Of a stretch of DNA of 64,000 nucleotides, positions 11,071 through 24,100 are shown one piece after another. This DNA comes from Helichrysum umbraculigerum (Eukaryota; Streptophyta; Magnoliopsida; Asterales; Asteraceae), in assembly GCA_949592205.1 (NCBI GenBank), contig CATIUR010000005.1:88776777-88840776 (forward strand), given 5' to 3'. Both the position numbers and the translations under genes were made by a program. Below the pieces are notes generated by a model, which saw nothing but the letters and a program-made list of their open reading frames with translations, made no database searches and was not told the DNA's origin. Each line of letters starts with the position of its first letter. The first letter of the stretch is position 1.

Positions 11071-13363
11071 TAAGAAGATTTCGTCCCCGAAATCTCAACA
11101 TGATCAAATAATCCAGGATATCTGGATCTCATACTATCCTCGGTCTCCCAAGTTAGGTTTGAACCTAAACTATGCTTCCATTTTACTAAGACCATAGGTA
11201 TCTGTTTCTTCCTAAGTTTGGTAACTTTTCTGTCAAGAAGTTCAACAGGTTCTTCAACTAACTTCTGACTTCTGTCAACTTGCAAATCTTGCAAAGGCAG
11301 AATCTGAGACTAGTCTTCAACGTTACATTTCCTCAAATAACAAATGTTAAACGTGTCATGAATACCAGCAAGTTCTGGAGGAAGATCAAGTGTAACTGAC
11401 TGATCATTAACAATCTGACGAATTCTAAACGGTCCAATATATCGAGGAGCCAACTTGCCACGTTTCCCAAACCGAATTACCCCCTTCCAAGGCGAAACTT
11501 TCAGGTAAACAAGTTCACCTTCAACAAAAGTAACAGGTAGACGTTTAGGATCAATATATTGTTTCTGTCTATCACGTGCAACTTTTAATTTTTCACGAGC
11601 CACTGCCACTTTATCAGCTGTCATTTGAACAATGTCTGGACCTACAAACTGTTTCTCCCCAGCTTCTAACCAACAAGTCGGAGTTCTACAACGGCGACCG
11701 TAAAGCATTTCATATGGTGGCATACCAATACTCGAATGATAAGAGTTATTATAAGCAAACTCAACTAACGGCAAATGAGAATCCTAAGAACCACCATATT
11801 CTAAAACACAAGCTCTCAACATATCCTCCAATGTCTGAATTGTACGTTCTGACTAACCATCAGTCTGAGGATGATAAGCAGTACTGAGATTAACTCTAGT
11901 ACCCAACTCATGTTGTAAGCTTTGCCAAAAATGAGATACAAACCTCGAATCTCTATCAGATACAATCGATAATGGAATACCATGCCGCGAGACAATCTCA
12001 TTCACATACAACTGTGCCAGCTTACTCAAAGATGCAGTCTCACTGGTAGCTAGAAAATGTGCACTTTTAGTCAATCGATCCACAATGACCCAAACCATAT
12101 CATTTTCTCGGGCAGTTCAAGGCAATTTGGTAACAAAATCCATAGTCAAATGTTCCCACTTCCATTCTGGAATCTCAAGTTGTTTCAACGACCCATACGG
12201 CTTCTGGTGTTCAGCTTTAACTTGAGAACAAATATGACAAGAACTAACAAACCTTGCTACATCTATTTTCATTGTAGGCCACCAATACAAAGGTTTCAAG
12301 TCATTATACATTTTCGTACTTCCAGGATGTACAGATAATCTGGACTTATGGGCTTCATTCAGAATAACATCCCGAAGACCACCAAACAAAGGAATCCAAA
12401 CACGAGACTGAAAGGTTTTTAATCCTCTCGAATCATCTATTAACAATTCCTTTCGATTCAACATAATTTCATATTTCAAATTATGATCTGACAAAGCCTC
12501 CAACTGTACAGCTTTTATCTGACCCACCAAATCAGAAGAAACTTCTAAACGCATAAAGTAAACTCGATCAGAAGTTACCTTGCGACTTAAAGCGTCAGCA
12601 ACCACATTGGCTTTTCCTGGATGGTATTTAATTTCACAATCATAATCTTTGATTAATTCTAACCATCGCCTCTGACGCATATTCAACTCTTTCTGTGAAA
12701 ACATATACTGAAGACTCTTGTGATCTGTACAAATAACACACTTAGTACCATACAAGTAATGCCTCCAGATTTTCAAAGCAAATACAACAGCTGCTAGCTC
12801 TAAATCATGGGTAGGATAATTTCTTTCATGAGGTTTGAGCTGACGAGAAGCATAAGCAATAACACGGTCTCTGATGTGACTCAAATAGGCATGTTTTTAA
12901 GGGCAATATTCCGCACTTTTTGGACGTATCTTTAGTGAAAACATTCCAAAATGATCATTATTTACTTAAATTCACTAAAGTGGTCTAAATATAGGCGTTG
13001 CTACAAAAATCAACTAAAACGTCCAAATAACAAGCAAATCAGGGTGAATAAACGTGCACAAAATCCTCCGGCCTCATTTACCTTATATAGATCACATTCT
13101 AACTTCATCATATGATAAAACAGGTAAAATCGAGACGGTAAAATCAAGAATCATGCAAATCGGATAAAGAACGGAGAAGACTGAGCAGTATCAGACCCTA
13201 TAAAGTCATTTCGGCTATGCTTGATCTATACACATCCAATTTCAGTGAAGTTGGCATCATTAGAAGCGTAACGGAATTTCGAAGACACAGGCGAAAGAAT
13301 CAGGTCAAACGGACACATAACGAAGGAGATACGCGCGTTTTAAGCAACGAACGAAATCAGACG

Positions 13364-13473
13364 GACACCGTATACGGCCTTGGAAACCGTATACGGCCTA
13401 CCTAAGACCGTATATGGCCTCATACATACCATATACGGCCCCACCAAGGCCGTATACGGCCCTATGCACCCCG
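13364..13473. promoter_or_regulatory. Cluster of GGCCGTATACGGCC palindromes in the solo LTR
   Basis: Six or so perfect and imperfect copies of CCGTATACGGCC spaced about 15-25 bases apart, ending about 65 bases before the TATA box. Their location suggests transcription-factor sites in the LTR promoter; function is inferred. Confidence 0.5.
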
Positions 13474-13538
13474 TATCATGCTTCATTTGCTTGTACGTGC
13501 TGTTTCGCGAGTTGTACGGCTGATTTTTGAGCTTTGCC

Positions 13539-13546
13539 TATAAATA
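13539..13546 (+). promoter_or_regulatory. TATA box of the solo LTR
   Basis: TATAAATA followed by a long CT-rich stretch (about 13550-13650), a layout common at plant LTR transcription starts. Confidence 0.6.
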
Positions 13547-16500
13547 GGAGGTCACCCCTCCTCATTCCACACACCAAAACACATTCACACATTTCTCTCA
13601 CTTTCATTTCTCTCTTTTTCTTTCACTTTCTCTCTCTAACTTTCTCTCTCTAGCACTACTCTTAGGAGTTAGAGGAGAAAGGTTAGGGTTGAGCTTACGG
13701 TTCGAGTCTAGAGGAAGGTTTAGCTTGGTATTCTTGTTGTAACTAGTTTTTCAAGTTCAGACTATTTGTAATCCTCAGTATTACACTGCTGTATTCCCGG
13801 TGATATCTAAACTTTACTTACTGTTATAATGCTTGTGCTTTATGTTATTTCAGTTTGTATTCTGCATATTGCCATGTTTATAGAGTAGTTTAATATTGTG
13901 ATTGTTGAAATGTAGATATTAGGAGTAGGGATGATGTTAAATTAATGTTTCATTTATACGATTGGAAATTGTTATGCTGTGTATCTGGTTAAGCTTATCC
14001 TGAATATAGATCTAGTCTCTCATCACCCTTTCCAGACTTTCACGTGACTGTTGCCCTAGGATAGGATCTGATCAACCCTAATACTATGAATATACAGTTA
14101 TCTCCAGTTACAGTATGAAACTATGAACTTTCCTTTAAAAGGCACGGTACTTCGTATAGCGTTGGAAACACCTCGTGTGGAGTACAAATACGTGGAAGCT
14201 AAGGAAATGCCATGGATTGTTTCATCGTGAATTACCTAGAAGTGACCCTTCTAGAACTGTGGTCTAAGAATCAAAGCTGTAGAAATGCTTGTTGCACTAT
14301 ACACCGTTAGTACACCTAAGATCTGGAACACTGTGGAAATGCTTAAATGCCCAGTACACCGTCAGTACATCTAGGGTTTGGAACACTGTGGAAATGCCTA
14401 ATTGCCCTGTACACCGTGATTATTCCTAGGGATGAACGACTGACTGTAAAGGAGGGTCTATATTTACGATGGTTAAGTATGTGCTTCAACAGATACAATA
14501 CAGGGTAGTGTCAATCATATACCTAGACATGCAAAACCCTAATCACACCCATGGTTTAACATACACAGGATACAATCAGTATCTGCTATGATAAAAGTAA
14601 ATAGACGATTAGGTGTTAAGAAAGGTTAGTAAATACAATTGCGGTCTGTTGCCTTATGCCTGATCCCTAGAACATTTAGGGTGACTTTGTCTTAGTTAAA
14701 CAAAGGCTCAGGAGGGTTTGAAAACAGCCTGATCTGATCAGAATCATGATATCCTAGGATTCCAGTGACATATGTTTCTAGGGTTTCACCTGAACGTAGG
14801 GTCCTAGTGTTTACACCGAAAGTATGTCTACTCTTTATCTGGTAAATCTCCAATCAATTTTATAATGAACATCATCCCGAAACCCTAGTTATCCAAGTTT
14901 CAGCAATCACATCTCTACCTGTCTGCTTAAACCCTAATTTCATTTCTTGTTATTTACTTTTCTGCATTTAGGATAATTATAAAACAAAACCTTCCAAACA
15001 AAAATCTATCTACCTACCCCCATCCTAATTGCGACCATAATCTTTGGTGACCCGCTTTATTTCAATTCGCTCCGATTTAAGAACGACCTCGAGTTATACT
15101 TACTGCTTGCTCCCAAGGTAGGTAGTATTTATTGTTTGAGCCCCAGCTCTTATAAATTTAAAACTCACTGTCCGCCGCTTCTGTTGCTGTTGGAACAACG
15201 ACCGGAGTCAAATCCGACCGACCGATAGGAGTGACGACAGTCTCGCTGCATCAAAACACAACCCAAACCAGCAATCGATGCATCACAGTAGACAACAAAA
15301 TCATCAGACCCATCTGGCAATGCTAACACAGGAGCCTGACATAACAACTGTTTCAAAATCTGAAAAGCTGTTTCCTGCTGTTCAGTCCATACAAAATTTT
15401 CATCCTTACGGGTCAATTTAGTCAATGAACCGGCAATTTTAGAAAAGTCCTTTATGAACTTCCGGTAATAACCCGCCAAACCAAGAAAAATCTTTATTTC
15501 TGAAACAGACTTTGGAGCTTTCCAATTCATTACAGCTTCAATCTTTGAAGGATCAACTTTAACACCATCATTACAAATAATATGACCCAAAAATTGCACT
15601 TCCCGAATCTAAAATTCACATTTACAAAACTTTGCATATAATTGTTCTCTTTTCAAGGTTTCCAACACCAACCTCAAATGTTTTTCATGTTCTGATTCGG
15701 ATTTAGAATATACTAGAATATCATCGATAAATACAATCACAAATTTATCAAGAAAAGGTCGACATACACGGTTCATCAAATCCATAAAAACTGCTGGAGC
15801 ATTAGTCAAACCAAAAGGCATAACTAGGAATTCAAAATGACCATACCTGGTTCGAAAAGCAGTTTTAGCAATATCCTGTTCACGAACACGAACTTGATGA
15901 TAACCTGATCTTAAATCAATTTTAGAATAGAATGAAGATCCTTGCAACTGATCAAACAAATCATCTATTCGAGGCAAATGATATTTATTCTTTACCGTTC
16001 GTTTATTTAATTCCCTATAATCAATGCACATTCGAAAAGACCCATCCTTCTTTTTCACAAACAAAACTGGTGCACCCCAAGGAGAAGAACTAGGTCTAAT
16101 GAACCCTGTATCCAACAACTCCTGTATCTGATTCATCATTTCACGTATCTCAGACGGAGCTAATCTATAGGGAGCTTTGGCTACAGGTGACGAGCCAGGA
16201 ATAAGATCAATATGATATTTTACTTCCCTAACCGGTGGTAAACCAGGTAATTCATCAGGGAACACTTTCGGATATTCAGAAACTACCGGGACATCAGAAA
16301 GAGATTTCTTTTCTAACTTGACATCAATTACATAAGCTAGATACGACTTACAGCCTTTGGACAAAGATTTTCTAGCTTTCATCATGCTAATCAAAGGTAT
16401 ACACCCATTATCCCTTTCTCCTCGAGCCACAACATATGACTCTTCAGAAATTGGGATCCTAATCAGCTTATTGTGGCAATCTATATTTGCTTTACACTGA

Positions 16501-18142
16501 CTTAACCAATCCATGCTAATAATTACATCAAAACTAGCAATCGGCATCAACAGAAATGAAATTGGGAAAGTCTGACCATCTATCATAATACTAGCTCCAA
16601 CTACCGAAGTGGAAACAGGAACTGATTTGCCACTAGCTATTTCTACTTCCACAGGGTTTGTAATCACAGTAGGCATCATTTTCAATTTATCACAAAAACA
16701 CACAGATGCAAAAGAACAATTTGCACCAGAATCAAACAAAACACGTGCTGGTACAGAGTTTACAAGGAAAGTACCAGTGATAACATCATCTGTGTGAACA
16801 GCTTCATCCACTGTCATTTGAAAAGCCCTACTAACTGCAGATGGCGGATTCTTCCGCTTCTGACCGGAAGATGATGAACTAACAACCGACCCAGAACCCT
16901 GTCTCTTAGCCTCAGAACACTGATTTGCACGATGACCTTCCTTATGACAATTCCAACACACATAGGTAGGAAAAACACAATCCTTGGCTTCATGACCAAT
17001 CACACCACATTTCACACATCTAGTGGTTTGCACAGTACACGGCCCAAAATGTCTAGCTCTACATTTAATACACCAATTGGGACGATCAGAAGTACCACCA
17101 CGACTCTCTTGTTTCTTACCCTGTTGATTTCCTTGCCACCGCTTCTTACCTTTACTAGAAGATTCACTCCTAGATTTCTGAGAAACCATTTCTTTACTTG
17201 GTGCCTCTTGAGGCCTCAAATCACTGTCAACTGACCGAGCTAACATAAAAGCTTGGGAAAGAGAGCCCACCAACCTCACTGAAGTTCGATAATGATTAGG
17301 TAAAGTACCTACAAACTGTTCGATTCTGGTTCTCTCATCAGGAACCCACTGCTGAACAAACCTAAGTTTCTCTGAAAACTGATTAATCAAATCATCCATT
17401 GACATTTTACCAGTTAATTGTAAATCCATAAACTCCTTTCGAATCCGAGCTATATCAAAGTTTGAACAATACTGCTTACAAACTTCATTATGAAAATCAG
17501 GCCATCGGATAGATGCTTTCTGAAAAGGAGATAACACAGAAGTAATCGAATCCCACCAATTCATAGCTGGTCCTTTTAAAAGTTGAGTTGCATAAGGAAC
17601 CTTTAATTCTTCCTCACATTGACAAACTTCAAATTTCTTTTCAATATCCCTCAACCAATCTAGAGTTACGGAAGGATTTGTACTACCAGAATACACAGAC
17701 GGGTTACTGCTCATAAAGGTTTTAAAAGAACACACCTTTTGTTTTGGCGGTGAAATCGTACTAAACACAGGATGAGATGATTCAGCCTCTTTTTGTTGTT
17801 TATACATTCTGAGTGCTTGATTTTCCTCTTCCAAATGAAGTAAATACTCATCTCTTTCTAATTCTTCTCTAGCATGGAAAGAAGTACCAGCGTGCTCAGC
17901 CCGGTCATCATGAGTCTCAAAAGTAACTTCCGGCCTTGAGACATTATTAGGGTTAACAGGTGGTTGCTCGTTATCCGCCATGTCTGTAAACACAACAACA
18001 GCTCATAAATCGTTAATCGTTAGCACCTATCCTACTAACCAATTCATATTCAGTACATAATCCCGTTCCCAAGAATGTTTGATACAACACAATCAAAGTT
18101 TAGGATTGAACATACTGTCATATTCAATTCACCCAAACTATT

Positions 18143-18154
18143 GCTCTGATACCA
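18143..18154 (-). other. Element 1 primer binding site
   Basis: Minus strand TGGTATCAGAGC, complementary to the 3' end of plant initiator-methionine tRNA, three bases inside the 5' LTR. Confidence 0.92.
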
Positions 18155-18157
18155 ACT

Positions 18158-20217
18158 TATAACACCCCCTTTCAATATCATAATATTATATTATATTTCA
18201 CGGAAGCGTATACTTACAATACATATTTCATTAAAACTTGGTTTGAAATTTTCACAAACATTTATACAACCTGTTTAACTACTAATCCAAACATAGTTAA
18301 TTTATCTACAAACCGGGGCATTATATATTACAAACATTGTTTATAACGAACTTGATCAGAGTTGCAAGTTTCAAACATTTCCAGCATCAAAACATCCCTT
18401 CCTGACTACCCACATAATAAACATAACCTGCAGGAAGTAAATTGAGGGATTAGCACGAAGCTAAGTGAATGAATAATCAACTACAATTCAGTTTAGCTAG
18501 CAATCTGTTCACAATCAATAATGTAACAAATATTGTCAAGAGGAACGGTGGTTCCTAAGGACCCTGTGCCGGGTGGCCCCATCAGAACACTTAAATCAAC
18601 TGTAGGCCAAAACAGTGATTAACCGCTAACCTATTGCTAATCTTCATCAACACATGTACGCAACCCTGTGTTGACCAACAATAGCAATCAGGTCCAACCG
18701 ACAATCTAGTTGACCTCTGGATTCTTCATTCAAGCGCACAGGCTAATCAAACAACCAATCCAATGGCATATCATTTCAAACTTGACATTCTATCAATAGT
18801 AGTCCTATAATTACTGATTGAAATCAAACTTACACAACCAAACCAAACTGTAAGTTTCAAATCCACTCACCTGATTATCTCGATTCACTTACTCAGCTGT
18901 CTTATCTCGCTGAGTTCTCTGAAGATCTGAGAATCAACAATCAGATATAAATTAGAAATCAGAATCATCAATACATAACATTAGGAGCTTAATACAATTA
19001 ACATTACAATAACAAGTTCCTATTCACATATAATGAATCACAACATAGCTATTATCATGTACTACTACCAACTCATCAATGTTATAATATATAGCAATCA
19101 ATCAACATTGAATAAGTCAAGTAAAGATGCAAAGTTGGACAGCCAAACAAGCCGCCGGCTGGGGGTTCAGACCCGCTGGCTTCCACATACTACCCGCCGG
19201 TTCATAGGTTTAGACGCCGAGTAAATTACATTTTGAGTGATCAGAACCAAATTGCGTTTTAAAGCCTATTTTAGCCGCCGGATTGACTAAGGAACAACCG
19301 GGTTTAGGATCGACCCGCCGGCTTGGGTACTCGACCCGCCGGCCTCCTTGGATTTACCACGAAGCCGTCGGCTTCACTAAACAAGTCGCCGGCTTGTTCA
19401 TCTTTTACAGCAGCAGCAGCAGAGGTTTAAAACTCTGCACGAACTAAACCTTACAAAATCCTTACTTTGGCATGCTAACTCACTTAGGCAACATTTCTAT
19501 ACCACAAAAACATCATATGGCAGCAAGTTTATATTAAACAACATCAATTAACATGAAATAATTCCACTTTTGATTATAATCATGAAACCCACTTAGCTCA
19601 TTCAAGAACTTCAATTCATTTATGCAAACTATAGAGATCAGTTTACCAACATCTTATAGCATCATATATCATCATATGAAACTCAACAATTCAATCGATT
19701 CCTCAATTTCATGCATAAGCTAACTTCATTTTATCAAGTTCTTAAGGAATATAATAACACTTACAAAAGAGAAGAACAAGATGATTATGATGATAAGCTA
19801 TCTAAGATCAAGATCAAAATCAGTGCTTGAATTGGATTCAATTTTATTGGTTTTGTATTTCTTAGTTTTTAGGTTATAGAGATGTTAGGGTTTTTTGTTT
19901 AGAGTGAAAGAAAAACCTTCCTTTTTAGGAAAGTTAAATAGGTCGACTCTTCACCTTTGCACCGACCCGTATTCACTTAAAACTAGTCCTCTTTCAATCT
20001 ATTGCCTGGAACCTAAAAACTATTTGCGAGAAACTTATTTTATTCTACCATCAACTATAGTAAATTACATCAATCAACAATTTACTATCCACAATAAGTT
20101 CTGAAACTTATTTACCTAAGTTTCTCAGATAAACAATTAATAACGAATAATTTCTAAAATAATCAAATACATCAATTTAAAATTAGAAATTACCAGACCG
20201 CTACGGAGGATGTCACA
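18158..20217 (-). repeat. Element 1 5' LTR
   Basis: 2060 bp copy of 9006-11058. The two copies differ by scattered substitutions and small indels, including one fewer CAG triplet and a short CATCATATAT duplication. The GCCGGC cluster is at about 19150-19400. Confidence 0.93.
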
Positions 20218-21603
20218 ATTCGCATATGTTTTGGTTGTTGTATACTATTTTTTTATTTTCAATGACAAATTTATAGTTTTCAATTACAATATTGACGTCG
20301 TTAAAAAATTTCATAATATATAATAGTTTTGCATATATTATCGTGTGATCACGGGCTCAAAGATCTACAATTATTTTTACGAATACATGTAATACTTATT
20401 ATTTATCTTTCTACAATTTATTGTGTTTTATTTGGCTCCATATATTAATTTCTACAATTTATTATAATAGTTTGATTACTTTATTATATAGTTTGGTTTA
20501 TGTTATTATTTAATACAAAGTCTTTTAATTGCATATTAGAGCATGTTATTTTAGTAAATGATGATGTGTCATTAATTTATAAAAGTCTTGAATTAATCTT
20601 AATTTTTAAGCATGATATGTGTCTTTTCATATATTAGAAAATCAAATTATTATTTTTTTATTATATTTATTGTTTTATATATGTTTTAGTCTATAATAAT
20701 AATTATTATTTTTAAAATTATTAGTAATAAATTTACAACTTTAGACAACAATACTAATATATGACGTGCAACGCACGAGCTTAAAAATCAAGTTTTATAT
20801 AACTTATGCAACATGTTTCTTTGTCTTCCATTTTCTTATAGATGATCTTATGTGTCATTAAAACAAATTTTTTTAAATTTTTATTTCATTCTTATTTATA
20901 TCACATATTTTTAGTATGCCATTTCTTTTTTTTGATTAACCAAATCATGTTATTATGAATACATCTCCTTATAAATGTAAAGTTGAACAGCCACTTTGCT
21001 ATTAATTCGATTTCTAAAATAGTTACATTCTATTTTAATATTAACCAAATCCATACTTTAATAAATATATTCATTCAAAGTGTTTAATGACATTACATAT
21101 TCCCACACATCTATTCAAATCCATTGTTTCATGCTCATAACTTAGTTTATAACATAGAGTATAATATAATAAACAGAGTATAAAATTCATATCCAATTCA
21201 AATCTCAAGTATACCGCAAAATGTATTATACACTTTCTCGACAAAGAAATCATCCAAAGATATGCAAGTATTATTAAGTTAGTATCACTTTATACCAATC
21301 CTATTATTCCCATTAGTTAGCAACCTTCAACTTATCCCCATTGACAATATGTTTCGCAATTACCATTAATAAGTGTCAATATGTTGTTTTTTCAAGAGCT
21401 GAAAGGAAAAACATATTGATTAATGATCTTGACTTGCAAGAAAGGCAAGAAAATCATCTAAAACACAACTAACGTCGCTTACAAAGAAGTTTGGTTTGTG
21501 TTTATTTTTTTTTTTTTACTTTCAATGATAATTGCACATTTAACTTAACAATATTAATATCTTGACCTACTTACAAACTAGCAGTATAACTGCACTTTTC
21601 AAA

Positions 21604-21634
21604 TGGCCGTGTATCGCACGGGTTCGAAGCCTAA
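21604..21634 (+). mobile_element. Helitron-like 3' terminus (plus strand)
   Basis: Hairpin CCGTG TATCG CACGG followed by GTTCGAAGC and CTAA, then T. This fits the CTRR rule; the 5' end is unknown. Confidence 0.55.
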
Positions 21635-22418
21635 TAATATAATATAAGACATAATATTATATATCTCAAAGAAAAAGAATTGCAATTAAAATTTTTCTGA
21701 AATAGATATTTATAAGTGTTCGTGAGTTATAGAAATCATTATTAATTAATAATTCTTTTTTCAAATAGATATATTTATATATTTATATAGTTCTATACCT
21801 GAGTTATGGGAATGATAATTAAATAATAAATTTTATTTAATATTAAACAATATTTAGTTTTGAAATAGATTTTTTAGGTTGATAAATGAATTTGATTAGT
21901 CAATAAGTCTCAATTTTAACAAAAACTTTCGTAGGATAAGTTTTCTTAATTAGATTATATATGCTTTTCTTTTATTAATATTTAGATTTATTATTTAAGA
22001 TATGGATATAGTAAATGCTATATTTTCAAAAAAAATTTTTGAAAGGCTTTAAATTTTATATTTAATTCAAGTATGTTATTGTTGACTTAATTGCTTTTAT
22101 ATATATATCATATATAGACCAACTTTTTTATAAATAGTAAATATATAATCTCACCGTATATTCACGTTTCATATTATTAAATCTGTTCATCAGTTTTAGC
22201 AAAGAATAAAATATGATTAAATAGTCTTTACAGGTTACTTAATTCAGATTAAAATAGTGAAAGTTAATCATTTATGTTTTTAAAATTTATTGGGCATTTC
22301 TGAATTGAGTTGATCGTCATGCATGTGTAGTGTTTTAGCATCATCATCATTTCATTATCATTATCATTATATTATAAAATCATCAAGTACCTTCAAATGC
22401 ATACACCTAATCATCAAG

Positions 22419-22445
22419 TTTTTTTTTTTTTTTTTTTTTTTTTTT
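22419..22445. repeat. poly-T run
   Basis: Uninterrupted T run of about 27 bases. Similar short sequences (CATCAAATGC-TACAC) stand on both sides, suggesting local duplication by slippage. Confidence 0.8.
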
Positions 22446-23251
22446 ACCATCAAATGCTTACACATAACTATCCTAAAAAGTGACATGTGTCCAATTAACT
22501 TTATACAATTAATATAAATAAATATTATTAAATTATTAAATTGGAATATTTCAAAATCAACTAATAGAGCAAAAACTTATTAACAAACAATGTTTTATTA
22601 GATAAAAAATATAACTCAAAGTCTACCATGAAGAAAATTAGTGAACAAATTTTTTTCTCTTAAAAAATCAATGATAATTATCAAATAATAATTAATATAA
22701 TCAAAATATATTATAACTATAACAAATGGTACCAAATACAAAACTAAATTAAAGAAAATAACCATCTATATATATATTTTTAAATGAACACGAAGAACCA
22801 GATAACGTATACAAAACCCCAAAAAGTTATTAGCCTAGAATATCAATATAAACTTCCATTAAGTTGGGTGTTCAAGTCTACAATATCAACTACTTATCTT
22901 CATATTGTGACACACGATCACAAAAAAAATACAAACATCATCACCGTTATTTTAAAAACTTATACTACGTATCTTAATAGTTTTTATTTTTCTTAAAATA
23001 AAATAATTTAACATGTTAATAATATTTTAAATATTTAATTTATATGTATAAGAAAAATTAACATCTTAAGCTTTCAAAATTTGACACGTTACTATGTAAT
23101 TATCAAAATAACATCATGTTGAACCGTGTCGAAATTGTAAAATTATTGCATTAGATACATCTAATTTCAACGAATTTCTAATTTGAGACTACATGCGACT
23201 TTCATCTAATTTCATTCAAAAATAACTATCAACGCAAATATTGTTGGGATG

Positions 23252-23284
23252 GGCCGTGCGTAGCACGGTCACCGCATTTACTAG
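23252..23284 (+). mobile_element. Helitron-like 3' terminus (plus strand)
   Basis: Strong hairpin GCCGTGC GTA GCACGGT, ten bases, then CTAG followed by T. This is one of the clearest Helitron ends in the window. The body must lie to the left within 20223-23250; no coding capacity is visible there. Confidence 0.65.
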
Positions 23285-23454
23285 TATAGTATATACAGTA
23301 CCATTTTAAATAAACGAGTCGTGAGTATTTTATTTTTGATATTAAATATATGTGACAAAATTCGTATATTCATTTAAGTTTTCAAGTCAAAATATAGGTT
23401 TTTATTTGGATCCATTGCAGTACGTAAGAATTTTAGTCAAACCAAACGAGTAAT

Positions 23455-23605
23455 GCTAAATTGGCCTAATTACACAGGCCTACAAATAGGCATAACTTTC
23501 TGATTTGTTGGTTTTCCTCTCTCTCTTAATCTCATCCACTCAATTTTGGAAACCCACCAATCATATTTGTAGGCCTATATTTAGTCTTGTATAATTAGGC
23601 CTAAC
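23455..23605. mobile_element. Short MITE
   Basis: About 150 bp with imperfect terminal inverted repeats sharing GGCCTAATTA, bounded by AAT on each side (23452-23454 and 23606-23608). The superfamily is uncertain. Confidence 0.45.
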
Positions 23606-23649
23606 AATCATTTTCCCAAACGATATTATAGAATTTATAATTATAAAAA

Positions 23650-23677
23650 CTAGATTATAACCCGCGACTTCGTGGGA
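23650..23677 (-). mobile_element. Helitron-like 3' terminus (minus strand)
   Basis: On the minus strand: CCCACGAAGTCGCGGG hairpin, TTATAAT, CTAG, then T. The body would extend to the right, through the exon-like fragments at 23975-24100 and beyond element 2. The 5' TC end was not located. Confidence 0.6.
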
Positions 23678-23974
23678 AAACATATGTTTTCTTTTTATAT
23701 AAAGTGCTTATGCTGAAGCGTTTCAAATAGTTGATACGGTGTCGTATGTAATAGTTTAACACAAAGGGGACCGTTTGTCTTATCGGGACCTAATTAGCTA
23801 GTCATTTAGACCAATGGCTCTAATCAATTTAGTTTGAACGTTAAAGGGGACATATTTATTTATAGGAACCTAATTGAAAATGAGCAAGACACTTCTATTT
23901 TAATGACTTTCAGCCATATAGCCCTAATATATCATGAGTGTCAAAACACTGAATAACTATGATTTCAATTATAA

Positions 23975-24100
23975 CTATGCTTGTTTAACTTCACTAAATT
24001 GTCCAAAGACCTCTGTGATCCATATGGTAACACCGTGTTCATGATTTCTTGAACCAGCCATAATGCTTTCTGTATAACCCTTCGTGAACTTTGGTACCAC
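23975..24100 (-). pseudogene. Possible captured exon, unknown product
   Basis: On the minus strand a TGCAG acceptor is followed by a 41-codon open frame starting VVPKFTKGYTESIMAG and ending in TAG. The composition looks protein-like and the frame begins exactly at the acceptor. I do not recognise the protein. It lies between a Helitron-like 3' end and retrotransposon element 2, so it may be a gene fragment carried by a Helitron. Confidence 0.3.

Larger units (their letters stand above)
12872..15239 (+). mobile_element. Solo LTR nested in element 1
   Basis: A 2368 bp block beginning TGATGTGACTC and ending GTGACGACA, flanked by the 5-bp duplication GTCTC (12867-12871 and 15240-15244). It splits the RNase H coding sequence of element 1: the text before and after rejoins in frame. 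No gag-pol, primer binding site or internal duplicate is present, so a single LTR left by LTR-LTR recombination is the simplest reading; a short non-autonomous element is the alternative. A TATA box, a CT-rich leader and a palindromic motif cluster give it a promoter-like plus-strand orientation. The lineage is unassigned. Confidence 0.78.
11070..17993 (-). pseudogene. Element 1 gag-pol, disabled and interrupted
   Basis: The first frame (15609-17993) covers Gag, two CCHC zinc knuckles (CVKCGVIGHEAKDC and CWNCHKEGHRANQC), an aspartic protease with FDSGANCS and reverse transcriptase with the FIDD active site (plus strand 15720-15731). A TAG then interrupts the frame at about 15606, where relatives have Trp. 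The continuation (15165-15599) runs into RNase H and is split by the solo LTR at 12872-15239. RNase H and integrase continue in 12117-12866, 11853-12098 and 11310-11774, and the chromodomain lies in 11070-11294. Further stops stand near 12114, 11850, 11787 and 11307. Those I could compare with relatives are single C-to-T or G-to-A changes. No ORF exists between the primer binding site and gag. Confidence 0.9.
9006..20217 (-). mobile_element. Element 1: decayed Ty3/gypsy chromovirus LTR retrotransposon
   Basis: Complete element in structure: 5-bp target duplication ATTCG (9001-9005 and 20218-20222), two LTRs of about 2.05 kb, a tRNA-Met-type primer binding site, a polypurine tract and minus-strand gag-pol with a C-terminal chromodomain. 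The termini in element orientation are TG...TA, not TG...CA. The reading frame has at least five in-frame stops and a 2.37 kb solo LTR inserted in pol, so it cannot encode its own proteins. The pol type resembles the Tekay/Del chromovirus lineage; that lineage call is by recognition, not by a tree. Confidence 0.92.
20223..23649. other. AT-rich intergenic DNA with Helitron remnants
   Basis: No gene seen. Apart from the ends listed separately, two degenerate Helitron-like hairpins occur: CGTGTGATCACGGG near 20341 (followed by CTAC) and CGTGCAACGCACG near 20765 (followed by CTTA). Confidence 0.5.

Noticed and set aside
22419..22445. SINE or LINE tail marked by poly-T
   Set aside because: No target duplication, no RNA polymerase III boxes and no reverse transcriptase sequence next to it.
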